Of a stretch of 64,000 bases of DNA, positions 16,368 to 25,294 are shown one piece after another. Made by a program: the position numbers and the translations under genes. The number at the start of each line of letters is the position of its first letter. Position 1 is the stretch's first letter. This DNA comes from Jeotgalibacillus aurantiacus (GTDB lineage Bacteria > Bacillota > Bacilli > Bacillales > Jeotgalibacillaceae), in assembly GCF_020595125.1 (NCBI RefSeq), contig NZ_JACNMS010000001.1:62001-126000 (forward strand), in the 5' to 3' direction. The notes below the pieces were generated by a model, which made no database searches, was not told where the DNA came from, and saw only the letters and a program-made list of their open reading frames with translations.

Positions 16368-17409
16368 GGGATCCTTCCAGACGCTTTCTCATGTTTTCCA
16401 TTTCATCGAGCTGTCCCATATCCATCCATGCCTGTTCACTGATGGGATACACGCCGATTCGCTCGCCTTTGGCTTTATAGCGCTCAATAATATCCGGAAA
16501 TCCGATCGCCTGATGATCTTCCATCTCTTCAATCACGGATGGTTCGACGATATACATGCCGGTATTCGTAAAAAAGCGGAGCTCCGGTTTTTCCTTCATG
16601 GCTTCAATTTCTCCAGATTCATTGATTTCAATGACACCATACGGAATTTTCACATTTTTTAATGAACAAACCATTGTAATAAGATTTCGTTCTGAATGAT
16701 GATAATTCACCATCTTTTCATAATCCTCTTCAATCAGAATGTCACAATTCGTCAGTATAAAAGTCGAATCAATTTTCCCTTTTAATAAACTGATGCCACC
16801 TCCTGTGCCCAATGGTTGATCTTCATCCGCATAAGACACCTCGTACGGCTTATCAATTTCATTAAAATACGCTTTAATCATGTTTTTCTTATGATTCACA
16901 ATCAAATGAAACTGTGTGCTCCCAAACTGGTGAAAACGATTGACGATATGTTCAATAATCGGGATTTCTCCAATGGGAATGAGCGGTTTCGGTAAAATCT
17001 TTGTATACGGATACAACCGGGTCCCCAATCCGCCAGCCATCACGACAACAGGGACTTGTAAATTCTTTTTCACCTTGACTTTCTCTTCATTCCATAATGA
17101 CACGGCGATAATTTCATGATCCTCATTCACAATCGGCAGGGCCTCAATGGCATATTGCTTCATGAACGCTCGCGCATTTTTTTCTTCATGGTCAGGGAGA
17201 AACTTCGGCTCATAATTGGCAATATCCTCGACTTTTGCTTCCAGATTTCCTTTTTTTAAGATCCACCTTCTGATGTCTCCATCGGTGATCGCCCCAACAA
17301 ACCGGTCGTCTCTTGTGACAAACAACACTTTTTTGGCAACGGCATCAAGCTGCGCCATCGCGTCTAACATGGTCGCTTTTTCATCAATTAAAAACGCCTG
17401 TACATCCAT
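16360..17409 (-). CDS. ptmE: CBS-domain glucosamine-1-phosphate guanylyltransferase
   Basis: A 349-residue fusion of two CBS domains (about 1-115; GAITDGDIRRWILKKG) and a nucleotidyltransferase (from about 118; GGLGTRLYPYTKILPKP at 126-142, LTNCDILIEEDY for metal binding). This arrangement is that of PtmE, which makes GDP-GlcN in the GDP-linked legionaminate route of Campylobacter. Its presence argues that the pathway here uses GDP-sugars rather than UDP-sugars. The CBS pair probably senses a nucleotide. GGGAGGGTG precedes the ATG. A generic sugar nucleotidyltransferase is the alternative reading. Confidence 0.85.
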   Translation of the reverse strand: MDVQAFLIDEKATMLDAMAQLDAVAKKVLFVTRDDRFVGAITDGDIRRWILKKGNLEAKVEDIANYEPKFLPDHEEKNARAFMKQYAIEALPIVNEDHEIIAVSLWNEEKVKVKKNLQVPVVVMAGGLGTRLYPYTKILPKPLIPIGEIPIIEHIVNRFHQFGSTQFHLIVNHKKNMIKAYFNEIDKPYEVSYADEDQPLGTGGGISLLKGKIDSTFILTNCDILIEEDYEKMVNYHHSERNLITMVCSLKNVKIPYGVIEINESGEIEAMKEKPELRFFTNTGMYIVEPSVIEEMEDHQAIGFPDIIERYKAKGERIGVYPISEQAWMDMGQLDEMENMRKRLEGSHE

Positions 17410-17413
17410 TTTT

Positions 17414-18607
17414 TCACCCTCCCCTTACTGAAGACTTCACATTGATACACCCAGCCAGGGCTTGAATGACCCGGTCTACATCTTCCCTAGTTAAATTGGA
17501 ACTGCACGGAATATTGATGATCCGATTTAAATAGTAAGGGGCTTTTTCAATGTCATAGCTTTGACTCCCCTTGTACGGAGGCTGTTCATGAATCAGATCC
17601 CAAATGGGACGCGCCTGAATCCTTTCCTGATGGAGGAACTGAATCAATTCATGCCGACTGATACCCGCTTGATCATCGATCATCAACGCGTAAAACCAAT
17701 AATTCGACCGGATGGACGGATCAAATTCAAGCAAAGAGAACGCATCACTCGTGTTCAAGGCTTGTTGATAACGCTTAAAGTTTTCTGTCTTTGTTTTAAT
17801 AAAGGTTTCCAGCTGTTCCAGCTGGGCAAGACCCAAGGCAGCCTGGAGATTGGTCATCCGGTAATTGTAGCCGATTTCATCATGCGTATAATATAACTCA
17901 TCACTTTTCGCCTGAGTGGTGAGATGCTTGGTCCGTTTCAATCGCGCTTCATTCTGGGAGACGATCATTCCTCCGCCACCCGTTGTCATGATTTTATTCC
18001 CGTTAAAGGAATACACGCCCATCGACCCGATGGTACCGGCATATTGACCTTGAAAACGTCCCTTTATGTAATAGGATCCAATCGCCTCTGTCGCATCTTC
18101 AATGACAGGAAGATTATAATCTTCTGAAAGCGCCATGATCTTGTCCATATCGGCCATATTGCCAAATACATGGACCACGACAATGGCTTTAATTTGTCGC
18201 CCTGTCTCGTTATTGATCAGTTTACCATTGGTAAACGTACATTCATCTTCAAAGAAGCGTTTCATTTTCACCGGGTCGAGGCAAAGCGAATCATCACAAT
18301 CCATAAAGATTGGGTCCGCGCCCAGGTACTTCACTGGATTGACCGCGGCAATAAACGTCAACGTCGGCACGATCACCTCATCCTGAGCCGTCACACCACA
18401 TACCTGAAGGGCAATATGTAAGCCCGCAGTCCCGCTCTGACAGGACACCGCACCGGTTGACTTCACATAGTCAGCGATTTTCTGTTCAAATTCATCAATA
18501 TAGGGTCCACCTGTAGAAACCCACTCCGTCTGGACGGCGTGGGTCACATAAGCTAATTCATTTCCTTTTAAATTCGGGACAGATAATGGAATAAATGGTT
18601 TGGTCAT
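17414..18607 (-). CDS. legC: PLP-dependent sugar aminotransferase LegC
   Basis: A 397-residue DegT/DnrJ/EryC1 aminotransferase (fold-type I). The PLP lysine lies in YSFNGNKIMTTGGGGM, and VVVHVFGNMADMD is the upstream cofactor region. It should aminate C4 of the keto sugar made by LegB. The start is the ATG at 18607 (MTKPFIPLSVP), 9 nt after AAGGGGG and 13 nt past the legB stop. A longer in-frame extension upstream would lie inside legB and is not used. Confidence 0.9.
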   Translation of the reverse strand: MTKPFIPLSVPNLKGNELAYVTHAVQTEWVSTGGPYIDEFEQKIADYVKSTGAVSCQSGTAGLHIALQVCGVTAQDEVIVPTLTFIAAVNPVKYLGADPIFMDCDDSLCLDPVKMKRFFEDECTFTNGKLINNETGRQIKAIVVVHVFGNMADMDKIMALSEDYNLPVIEDATEAIGSYYIKGRFQGQYAGTIGSMGVYSFNGNKIMTTGGGGMIVSQNEARLKRTKHLTTQAKSDELYYTHDEIGYNYRMTNLQAALGLAQLEQLETFIKTKTENFKRYQQALNTSDAFSLLEFDPSIRSNYWFYALMIDDQAGISRHELIQFLHQERIQARPIWDLIHEQPPYKGSQSYDIEKAPYYLNRIINIPCSSNLTREDVDRVIQALAGCINVKSSVRGG

Positions 18608-18620
18608 AATCTGAGCCCCC

Positions 18621-19604
18621 TTAGATGTTGTAGATATCCGCTTTATATTTAGACAGATTGTCTTTAAAAAACGCAATCGTTTCCGCAAGTCCTTCTTCAA
18701 AAGTGTACCGCGGAGTCCAGTTCGTTAACCGCTTGATCTTTTCGTTCGATCCAAGCAGACGGTTCACTTCACTATTCTCAGGTCGTAAACGCTGCTCATC
18801 ACAGATGATGCTGGCAGCCGGATTAATCTGGCGAATCAGCTCCTCTGCCAGTTCTCCGATCGAGATTTCCTGTTGGGTAGCGATATTGATTTCTTCCCCA
18901 ATGGTGTTGGAAGATTTGGCAATCTCAATAAAGCCATTGGCTGTATCTTTCACAAAGTTGAAATCACGGGTAGGCGTTAAAGAACCGAGTTCAATGTCTG
19001 TTTTACCCGCTAATAGCTGGGTAATGATCGTCGGGATCACTGCGCGGGCAGATTGCCTTGGACCATATGTATTAAAGGGGCGTACAATGGTAATTGGCAT
19101 ATTGAAACTGCGATAGAAAGATTCCGCCAATCGGTCCGCACCGATTTTGGTCGCTGAATAAGGAGACTGCCCCTGATATGGATGGGCCTCATCAATCGGG
19201 ACATATTGGGCCGTGCCATATACTTCTGATGTAGACGTAATCAAGAGCCTGGAAGTATCAAGCTCACGTGCAGCCTGAAGCACATTTAACGTCCCTTTAA
19301 TATTCGTATCAACGTAGGTATCCGGTGAATGATAGCTGAATGGAATCGCAATCAGCGCAGCCAGATGATACACCTCATCCATGCCCTTCATCGCTTCTTT
19401 AACACCATTCGGATCTCTCACGTCTCCTGTAAAAACCTCGATCTCATTCAGGACGTCTTTTGGCAAATCATCCAGCCACCCCCAGTTATTAAAGGAGTTA
19501 TAATAGGCAAATGCTTTCACCTGATGCCCTTCTTTGACTAACTGTTCAACTACATGGCTGCCGATAAAACCGTCGGCGCCTGTGATTAAAATTTTTTTAT
19601 TCAA
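18621..19604 (-). CDS. legB: NDP-GlcNAc 4,6-dehydratase LegB
   Basis: A 327-residue short-chain dehydrogenase/reductase. The NAD site GADGFIGSHVVEQL is at 8-21, and the active-site TSEVYGTAQYVP plus YSATK hold the Thr, Tyr and Lys of sugar dehydratases. It should make the 4-keto-6-deoxy sugar that opens the legionaminate branch. The start codon is TTG (TTG AAT AAA AAA) preceded by TAGGTAA, suggesting modest expression. It is the first of seven tightly packed pathway genes. Confidence 0.9.
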   Translation of the reverse strand: MNKKILITGADGFIGSHVVEQLVKEGHQVKAFAYYNSFNNWGWLDDLPKDVLNEIEVFTGDVRDPNGVKEAMKGMDEVYHLAALIAIPFSYHSPDTYVDTNIKGTLNVLQAARELDTSRLLITSTSEVYGTAQYVPIDEAHPYQGQSPYSATKIGADRLAESFYRSFNMPITIVRPFNTYGPRQSARAVIPTIITQLLAGKTDIELGSLTPTRDFNFVKDTANGFIEIAKSSNTIGEEINIATQQEISIGELAEELIRQINPAASIICDEQRLRPENSEVNRLLGSNEKIKRLTNWTPRYTFEEGLAETIAFFKDNLSKYKADIYNI

Positions 19605-19613
19605 ATTTATTAC

Positions 19614-19964
19614 CTACTTTTGTTTGACTTTTATTTGACTTAACCAGTTTTCTAAAATGGGCTTGATTTCATATGTCAGAATATCAGATATCAATATCGT
19701 GTCTGCATTCTTTAATCCATTTTCAATTTCTATAAGGAAAGGATCAAGCACAGAAATATCTATTTTTACCACTAAATTCAAATTATTTAAGTTGTGGATG
19801 ACATCAGTAGTCCACTCCACACCTTTCAAAAAATCAGCCAATAATAATGCAGCTTCCTCTGTTTTGTTTTGATAATAAAAGTTGGAAATATCATCAGAAG
19901 CAATAATCAGCTTACCCAGGTAATCATGTAGCGTAGCGTATATATCTTGAATATCATAACTCAT
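19614..19964 (-). CDS. Small helical protein of unknown function in the Maf/Leg operon
   Basis: A 116-residue acidic, mostly helical protein (MSYDIQDIYATLHDYLGKLI, then FYYQNKTEEAALLLADFLKG). No catalytic motif, signal peptide or membrane segment is visible. The start is the ATG at 19964 with GAGGTG 7 nt before it. It sits between the Maf gene and legB, 9 nt from legB, so it should be co-transcribed. The call of real gene rests on its ribosome site and operon position. A small partner or regulator of Maf is a guess only. Confidence 0.65.
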   Translation of the reverse strand: MSYDIQDIYATLHDYLGKLIIASDDISNFYYQNKTEEAALLLADFLKGVEWTTDVIHNLNNLNLVVKIDISVLDPFLIEIENGLKNADTILISDILTYEIKPILENWLSQIKVKQK

Positions 19965-20010
19965 TTTCTCACACCTCAATCACTAAAATAAATTACTGTT
20001 TATAGATATA

Positions 20011-21738
20011 TTACGAGATTTCATCAATCCACGTAAGGGCTTTTTCAGAAGAATGAGCAATTCTCTCATATAGCTCTACGGACAATTTTTTTAAATCTTC
20101 CTCACGATTTTTATTGTCATCAAAATTTTGAATAGTACGTAAAACCCTTTCAACTACTGGCTGAAACAAATAATACATCAAATCATTTTTTAAAAGTTCT
20201 TTCAGCTTTTCATCGATTTCCTCTAACTTCTTCAATTCACTCTTAGTCCAGTCTTCCTGATTAGTTATCGTTTGTTTTAAATGAGTTAATGCTTCCTCTG
20301 CCAGTTCTTTTATTCTATTAACATTATATTTTTCTCTTTTAACTAGCTTATTAAATGTGTCTTCCTGATATCCAATTTTATCAATCTGGTCTAAATAAGC
20401 CTTTAAATTCGGTTTTTTAAATTGCTCGGGATAATTATTCAAAAAATCTTCGAAGGAGATATTTTTTGCACCCTCTATATATACTCCACCTTCTGTTGCA
20501 TTAAAAACCCTACTGTTGGGATTGAAAATAGAAAGGTAGTGTTCAAACTGATTTTTCATTGATAAAAAAGGATAGTCTGTTTTTACTTCTCCCCCATAAT
20601 AACCTTTTACAGGGATTAATTTTTTCTGTTGCGGCTCAATTTTTTTGCTAAGTCTGTTGCCATCCGCATGGCTTTTTTCAGCAGTATAAGCTAAATCCTG
20701 ACCAATCAGGCAAACTGGTCCACTTGTTAATTTCATTGCGATGTCAAGGCTGAAGTTGGCTACGGAACCGCCGCCCATTATTTTAGTAACCTCGCATTCA
20801 AATAATTCATTAATAATTTCAGATGTATTTCCATATAGATCAAAGATCACTTTCATGCCTTTATGATGTTCAAGAACTTTGTGATTTAAAATTAGCGGAT
20901 AAAATAATGGAATGTCATCAAAATTAACATCTTTATAATGTTCATAATTTATTGGTGCTCCATCTATATTTACCAGAATATCAGGCTTTATACCATTCGT
21001 TAGAAGAGAGTTAAGTGTTGATCCTGCACAAATAATAAAAACCGTATGCTGAATTTCTTTTAGTCTTGATAAATGTTTATTTAGCGATGGTCCCCCCGAA
21101 ACAATAATAATTGGAAATTCAAAACAATTTAAAAGGTTGTTTATGGGGATGGAATGTTTGGAAGAGGCTAGATTAAGAAAAAAGTTTTTTTGCCAGTATT
21201 CAGAAAAAAAATTAGTTGTATTTTTATTGACGAGAGCGCTATAAAGCTGCTCTTTTATAACATCTATGATTTGAGTATAATATTCCTTAAAAACCTCACA
21301 GTATGCCTGGTGCTCCATAAAATTCAGTTGATGAAGAAATTTGGAAGCATGCTGCTGAATCAATTTTTTAACTTCTTTAATATCCTGACCGACAAATAGT
21401 ATACATTTATCAGGATTATCGATAATCAGTTTTAAATTTATATGTTCCTTAAGTTTATTAAATACTGTTTCGTCCGGTTCAATAATTAATAGAAAGGTAT
21501 CATCTGTCATAGAATTAAGAATTTCCTCTACTTTATAACCAAGTCCCACTCCGAATAGAATGTTAAAATGCTTTCTTTTAAAGTGATTCTTCACATATAA
21601 CTGAGCTTCGCGTAGAGGGTCATACTTGCTATGTACGTAGAAATCATTTAATTTTACCGTTAACTGCTCTGCCCGTCTGCAATTCTCAAATCTAACCTCT
21701 ACATCCGTTTCAGGATTAAGAAATATATTGTGCATCAT
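20011..21738 (-). CDS. Maf-type flagellin glycosyltransferase (DUF115), large paralog
   Basis: A 575-residue motility-associated factor. The central DUF115/MAF_flag10 domain holds IIIVSGGPSLNKHL, VNIDGAP and the conserved GPVCLIGQDLAYTAEKSHADG. Maf proteins transfer CMP-activated nonulosonates to Ser/Thr of flagellin in the cytosol. The N-terminal domain begins NPETDVEVRFENC, with HSKYDPLREA shared with the second Maf. A helical C-terminal part (about 440-575) is extra. It starts 19 nt before the hag terminator region, so it depends on read-through from hag or on a weak promoter. It looks more AT-rich than the leg genes that follow. Confidence 0.88.
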   Translation of the reverse strand: MMHNIFLNPETDVEVRFENCRRAEQLTVKLNDFYVHSKYDPLREAQLYVKNHFKRKHFNILFGVGLGYKVEEILNSMTDDTFLLIIEPDETVFNKLKEHINLKLIIDNPDKCILFVGQDIKEVKKLIQQHASKFLHQLNFMEHQAYCEVFKEYYTQIIDVIKEQLYSALVNKNTTNFFSEYWQKNFFLNLASSKHSIPINNLLNCFEFPIIIVSGGPSLNKHLSRLKEIQHTVFIICAGSTLNSLLTNGIKPDILVNIDGAPINYEHYKDVNFDDIPLFYPLILNHKVLEHHKGMKVIFDLYGNTSEIINELFECEVTKIMGGGSVANFSLDIAMKLTSGPVCLIGQDLAYTAEKSHADGNRLSKKIEPQQKKLIPVKGYYGGEVKTDYPFLSMKNQFEHYLSIFNPNSRVFNATEGGVYIEGAKNISFEDFLNNYPEQFKKPNLKAYLDQIDKIGYQEDTFNKLVKREKYNVNRIKELAEEALTHLKQTITNQEDWTKSELKKLEEIDEKLKELLKNDLMYYLFQPVVERVLRTIQNFDDNKNREEDLKKLSVELYERIAHSSEKALTWIDEIS

Positions 21739-21756
21739 CTGTAAAACCCCTTATTT

Positions 21757-21786
21757 AAAAAGACAACCTGAAAGGTTGTCTTTTTA
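21757..21786 (-). terminator. hag terminator
   Basis: AAAAGACAACC and GGTTGTCTTTTT pair around a 5-nt loop, directly after the hag stop on the minus strand. Confidence 0.88.
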
Positions 21787-21796
21787 ATCTATAATA

Positions 21797-22618
21797 TTAT
21801 CGAAGTAACTGAAGAACTGCCTGAGGCTGCTGGTTAGCTTGAGCTAACATAGCCTGAGAAGCCTGGTTAAGAATGTTAGACTTAGTAAAGTTCATCATTT
21901 CTTTGGCCATATCAACGTCACGAATACGTGATTCAGCAGCTTGTAGATTCTCAGCACCAGTCTGAAGGTTTTTGATCGTGTGCTCAAGACGATTCTGAAC
22001 AGATCCAAGGTTTGAACGCTCTTCAGATACCTTTTCCAAAGCATCGTTAATTGTTGTAATTGCAGCAGTAGCAGCTCCAAATGAACCTACACTATTTGCA
22101 ATACTAGCCACATCAAGCCCGTTTGCACCAGCCGTCATGATGTTAATGCTTAATTTAATATTCTGACCGGAGTTAGCTCCAACCTGGAAATTGTAACTAC
22201 CCGCACTCTGAATCAGCTTCTGCGTATTGAATTCAGTTTCTGTACCAATACGAGTAATTTCTTCTGTTAACTGAGTTAGCTCAGCCTTAATTGCATCACG
22301 GTCAGCAGTTACGTTAGTATCATTTGATGCCTGAACAGCTAGTTCTCTCATACGCTGTAGAATTGCATGAGTTTCGTTAAGAGCTCCTTCAGCAGTCTGG
22401 ATTAAAGAAATACCATCCTGTGAGTTACGGGAAGCCTGTTCAAGTCCGCGAATCTGACCTCTCATTTTTTCAGAAATTGAAAGACCAGCTGCGTCATCTC
22501 CAGCACGGTTAATGCGAAGACCAGAAGATAGTTTCTCCATTGATTTTCCAGCTGCGTTAGTGTTCATACCCAGCTGACGGTGAGAGTTCATTGCATTTAA
22601 ATTGTGATTAATAATCAT
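21797..22618 (-). CDS. hag: Flagellin (main)
   Basis: A 273-residue flagellin with conserved D0/D1 ends: [17 protein letters not shown] and a C-terminus ending [10 protein letters not shown]. The central variable domain is minimal, so the filament surface is small. Ser/Thr in the middle (residues about 150-200) are the likely glycan sites. The real start is the ATG at 22618, preceded by AAGGAGG. The in-frame ATG at 22645 lies inside the leader hairpin and has no ribosome site. Its own sigma-D promoter, CsrA-type leader and terminator show a highly expressed single gene. It lies between the two maf genes. Confidence 0.97.
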   Translation of the reverse strand: MIINHNLNAMNSHRQLGMNTNAAGKSMEKLSSGLRINRAGDDAAGLSISEKMRGQIRGLEQASRNSQDGISLIQTAEGALNETHAILQRMRELAVQASNDTNVTADRDAIKAELTQLTEEITRIGTETEFNTQKLIQSAGSYNFQVGANSGQNIKLSINIMTAGANGLDVASIANSVGSFGAATAAITTINDALEKVSEERSNLGSVQNRLEHTIKNLQTGAENLQAAESRIRDVDMAKEMMNFTKSNILNQASQAMLAQANQQPQAVLQLLR

Positions 22619-22626
22619 GTATAGTT

Positions 22627-22663
22627 CCTCCTTGAGTGTGTCCATTCACTTCCTTGTGAATGG
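22627..22663 (-). promoter_or_regulatory. hag leader with two CsrA-type GGA sites
   Basis: On the minus strand an 8-bp perfect hairpin CCATTCAC/GTGAATGG (22663-22656 and 22649-22642) displays the loop AAGGAA; 8 nt further comes the Shine-Dalgarno AAGGAGG (22633-22627). A loop GGA plus an SD GGA is the pattern bound by a CsrA dimer in the B. subtilis hag leader. Binding here is inferred. Confidence 0.75.
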
Positions 22664-22721
22664 TTGTATTTTTAGCTGTCCGTGCAGGTCGGCCGCCCTG
22701 CATTTCCCGCTTACATAGTTA

Positions 22722-22748
22722 ATATCGTCTGCTTATGATAAACCTTTA
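22722..22748 (-). promoter_or_regulatory. Sigma-D promoter of hag
   Basis: Minus strand: TAAA (22748-22745), 15-nt spacer, GACGATAT (22729-22722): 4/4 and 7/8. The -35 box lies within the last codons of the upstream maf gene. Confidence 0.85.
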
Positions 22749-23998
22749 ATACTTTTTTTCAATTCGGCAAATTTTTTTAACGGTGTATTTTCCCACCCAT
22801 TGATATATGCTCCACCCTCAGTGCAGTTAAATAAGTATAAGTTTTTATATGTGTCGGCATATTTCTCAAACCATGCCCTGTAGATCGATAAGTTTCGTGA
22901 AGTTGGAACCATTCCGTTTTGATCATAATTTTTCACCATCATCGACCAGCTTTGTGTAACATACTCAATTACAGCAGGGCTTTCACTCGCATGAGTTTTG
23001 TTGTTTGTATAGGCAAGATCCTGTCCGACAAGCGCTATTTTTTCCCCACCCATAAATACCATTAAATCAAGAAGAGCGGTTGCAACTGACCCACCCGTCT
23101 GTATCAAAGGCTCTTTTTCAGCACTGGCGGCAGCTTCGGCTAAGCGAAAATCCTTCTGAAATACAACATATTTTGGACCCTTATGTAATAATACTGTCCC
23201 GTGATAGCTTGTACACAAATAAAAAAGTGGGGTCGTGGGAAGCTTAACATCCTTCAACTGTTGTAATGTTTCAGGATTCGCATCGGTAATCATAAAGAAA
23301 TCAGGAACAATTTTTTGTTTTATTAAAGGTCGAAGAGCGGTTCCAACAGCTCCAATTACAATATCTGAACGATGTCTAATCTCTTTTAAAAGTGGAAGCT
23401 GTTTATCAAGTGAAGGCCCGGCTGAAACTAATATCATTTTTTTATTATGATAAATGTCTTTAAATTCTGAGATACTTTTATCATTTAGTTTCATATTTTC
23501 AGTGAAATTATCAATCATACGAGTCAATTGTTTTCCAATCGAATCTTTTTGTATTTGAATATTTTTGATTTGTTCAACGAGGCTTTTGTATTTAGAATCA
23601 ACAATTTGAAGAGAAGGATGATAAATGAGCAGGTTCGTATAATCTAAGGTGAAAAGTTTATTTTTAAATGCATTCAGATCTAATATTTTCACCTCACTTA
23701 AGGATGTTAAATATCTGCCAACTTCAGTATCAGCAAACCACTCTTTATAATTTTCATTAAGCTCAATGATATTAACCTCAGACATGCTTGCTTTTCTCAA
23801 TAAACTGATAATATGGTACCCTGCTCCGATTCCAATAATATATACTGGTTTTTCATCATTGATTTCATGAATAGCTTTTTCAGACCAATTGTCAGATTCT
23901 TTAAGAGGGTCATATTTACTATGAAAATGAATTACCCGATCTTTTATTGTGATTTTTACTGTGGGTTTTGTCCGTGTGTTAACTAATTCAAATCTCAC
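22733..23998 (-). CDS. Maf-type flagellin glycosyltransferase (DUF115), short paralog
   Basis: A 421-residue Maf protein. It shares HSKYDPLKES, MILVSAGPSLDKQLP, DFFMITDANP and EKIALVGQDLAYTNNKTHASES with the larger Maf at 20011-21738, but lacks that one's helical C-terminal extension. Role: transfer of a nonulosonate to flagellin before export. The start is GTG at 23998 with GAGGTGAT before it. It sits between csrA and hag. Two diverged copies suggest different acceptor sites or different flagellins, though redundancy cannot be excluded. Confidence 0.88.
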   Translation of the reverse strand: MRFELVNTRTKPTVKITIKDRVIHFHSKYDPLKESDNWSEKAIHEINDEKPVYIIGIGAGYHIISLLRKASMSEVNIIELNENYKEWFADTEVGRYLTSLSEVKILDLNAFKNKLFTLDYTNLLIYHPSLQIVDSKYKSLVEQIKNIQIQKDSIGKQLTRMIDNFTENMKLNDKSISEFKDIYHNKKMILVSAGPSLDKQLPLLKEIRHRSDIVIGAVGTALRPLIKQKIVPDFFMITDANPETLQQLKDVKLPTTPLFYLCTSYHGTVLLHKGPKYVVFQKDFRLAEAAASAEKEPLIQTGGSVATALLDLMVFMGGEKIALVGQDLAYTNNKTHASESPAVIEYVTQSWSMMVKNYDQNGMVPTSRNLSIYRAWFEKYADTYKNLYLFNCTEGGAYINGWENTPLKKFAELKKSIKGLS

Positions 23999-24019
23999 TC
24001 TATCACCTCTAAAAAAACA

Positions 24020-24042
24020 AACCTATCCTCAACGGACAGGTC
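24020..24042 (-). terminator. csrA terminator
   Basis: ACCTGTCC and GGATAGGT pair (one G-T) over a 5-nt loop, followed on the minus strand by TTGTTTTTTT. It overlaps the csrA stop codon. Confidence 0.7.
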
Positions 24043-24256
24043 AGCCTTTTAATAATTTTGATAAATCGCTATGCCCTTTTGCTGCAGCTTCATTCTCCTC
24101 CTGAATCGCCAAAAACACTTCTTTACGATGAATATCCACATGTTTTGGAGCATGAATCCCCAGCTTTACCTGATCACCTGATACAGATAGAACAGTCAAC
24201 TCTATATCATTTCCTATACGAATGGCTTCACCTGTTTTTCTAGTCAATACCAGCAT
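24041..24256 (-). CDS. csrA: Carbon storage / flagellin translation regulator CsrA
   Basis: A 71-residue Csr[21 protein letters not shown] and [15 protein letters not shown] hold the RNA-binding edge strands (R6, R43-like Arg). The protein dimerises and blocks translation by binding GGA motifs. In bacilli its main target is the hag leader, and FliW holds it inactive until flagellin is exported. It lies 4 nt after fliW. The target leader is 1.4 kb away in this window, with matching motifs. Confidence 0.97.
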   Translation of the reverse strand: MLVLTRKTGEAIRIGNDIELTVLSVSGDQVKLGIHAPKHVDIHRKEVFLAIQEENEAAAKGHSDLSKLLKG

Positions 24257-24260
24257 GCGC

Positions 24261-24692
24261 TCACTCCTTTACTGCTGCCGCTGCAACCGGCTGCCTTCTG
24301 GAGTAGTCGTTCAAAATAATCTGTTTTGCTTTACGATTAGTCGTGTTTAAGACAAGTGGTGCCTGCAGATTAGCTGTCGTTTCTTTAAACGGATCTCTCA
24401 CCGTTAAGATGACATAAACCATAGACTGTTCTGGTTTTTCAAGCTGAAGCGCATGAGTGACTGCATCATCCAGCTTAATCTCGTATTCTTTATAAAATGA
24501 AAAAGGATCTGTCACAATAAAAGCGAGGGCTTCGTTATTCACTGACTGAAGAACATAAAACACTGAATTTTCCTCAAAAGATAGAATAACAAACTGTTTT
24601 TCACCCTCAAATCCCGGGATGCCCTGTTCAAAATGCCAGATCTCATTTTCTTCAATATCTATTGTTCCATGATACTTGGTTGAGAGTTTCAT
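24261..24692 (-). CDS. fliW: Flagellar assembly factor FliW
   Basis: A 143-residue Fli[21 protein letters not shown] near the start and [20 protein letters not shown] later are diagnostic. FliW binds either flagellin or CsrA. Free flagellin in the cytosol sequesters FliW and frees CsrA, which then stops hag translation. AGGAG precedes the ATG. The order yviE-fliW-csrA is that of B. subtilis. Confidence 0.97.
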   Translation of the reverse strand: MKLSTKYHGTIDIEENEIWHFEQGIPGFEGEKQFVILSFEENSVFYVLQSVNNEALAFIVTDPFSFYKEYEIKLDDAVTHALQLEKPEQSMVYVILTVRDPFKETTANLQAPLVLNTTNRKAKQIILNDYSRRQPVAAAAVKE

Positions 24693-24710
24693 TGAAACAG
24701 CTCCTATATC

Positions 24711-25274
24711 TTATATTTCGATGTTAACTGTACTGAATCTGATCGAATTTAGCTGACGCATATGAATTTCCACTTCGCGTGGTGTATAGTTAATAATTGG
24801 TTTTCTTGCCCTGGAGTTATTGATAAAATCACCTTGTGTAAATTGAATATCTGTTGTGCCAGGCTGATAGTTCATTTTTACGCTGAAAGGTGGCGGCACA
24901 AATCCAATGTTAAAAGAAGGAGGTGGACCTTCATAGTTCCTTTTTGCAATGGATTTAATCGCATCCCCACCGTTTTCAATTCTCATCAATTCATCACCTT
25001 CGGAAGCCGCACGCGCCATTCCTTTAAGTACGTCCTGATTTCCTTCGGCAGCCCACTCCCGAATCCGTCTCGAGATCGGTTTAATATCCATTGAGGCCCA
25101 TGCTTCTGTCTGGTCAATCGTTAACCATCCTTTTGTGGTCTCAATAGACAGTTTTGCTGGCTTTTGCTGAAGGTCCAGTTCAGCATGAGGTTGTTGAATG
25201 GACTGTTCGCCTTTTGGTGACCGCATACCGATTTTCGCTTGTGTTGTTTCAATTTGAATTTGAGGAATCTGCAT
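24711..25274 (-). CDS. yviE: YviE family protein (DUF6470)
   Basis: A 187-residue soluble protein (MQIPQIQIETTQAKIGMRSP) ending in a repeated amphipathic strand pattern. It lies between flgL and fliW, as yviE does in B. subtilis. The family is restricted to flagellated Firmicutes and its function is unknown. AAAGGGG precedes the ATG. Spacing to both neighbours is about 20 nt, so it is in the flgN-flgK-flgL-fliW-csrA transcript. Confidence 0.88.
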   Translation of the reverse strand: MQIPQIQIETTQAKIGMRSPKGEQSIQQPHAELDLQQKPAKLSIETTKGWLTIDQTEAWASMDIKPISRRIREWAAEGNQDVLKGMARAASEGDELMRIENGGDAIKSIAKRNYEGPPPSFNIGFVPPPFSVKMNYQPGTTDIQFTQGDFINNSRARKPIINYTPREVEIHMRQLNSIRFSTVNIEI

Positions 25275-25294
25275 GTGTTATTCCCCTTTCTGTA

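Noticed and set aside
18607-18700. Longer LegC with 31 extra N-terminal residues
   Set aside because: The extension lies inside legB; AAGGGGG precedes the ATG at 18607, which also matches the usual start of the family.
22618-22645. Earlier in-frame ATG for hag
   Set aside because: It lies within the leader hairpin arm and has no ribosome site; flagellins begin MIINHN or similar.
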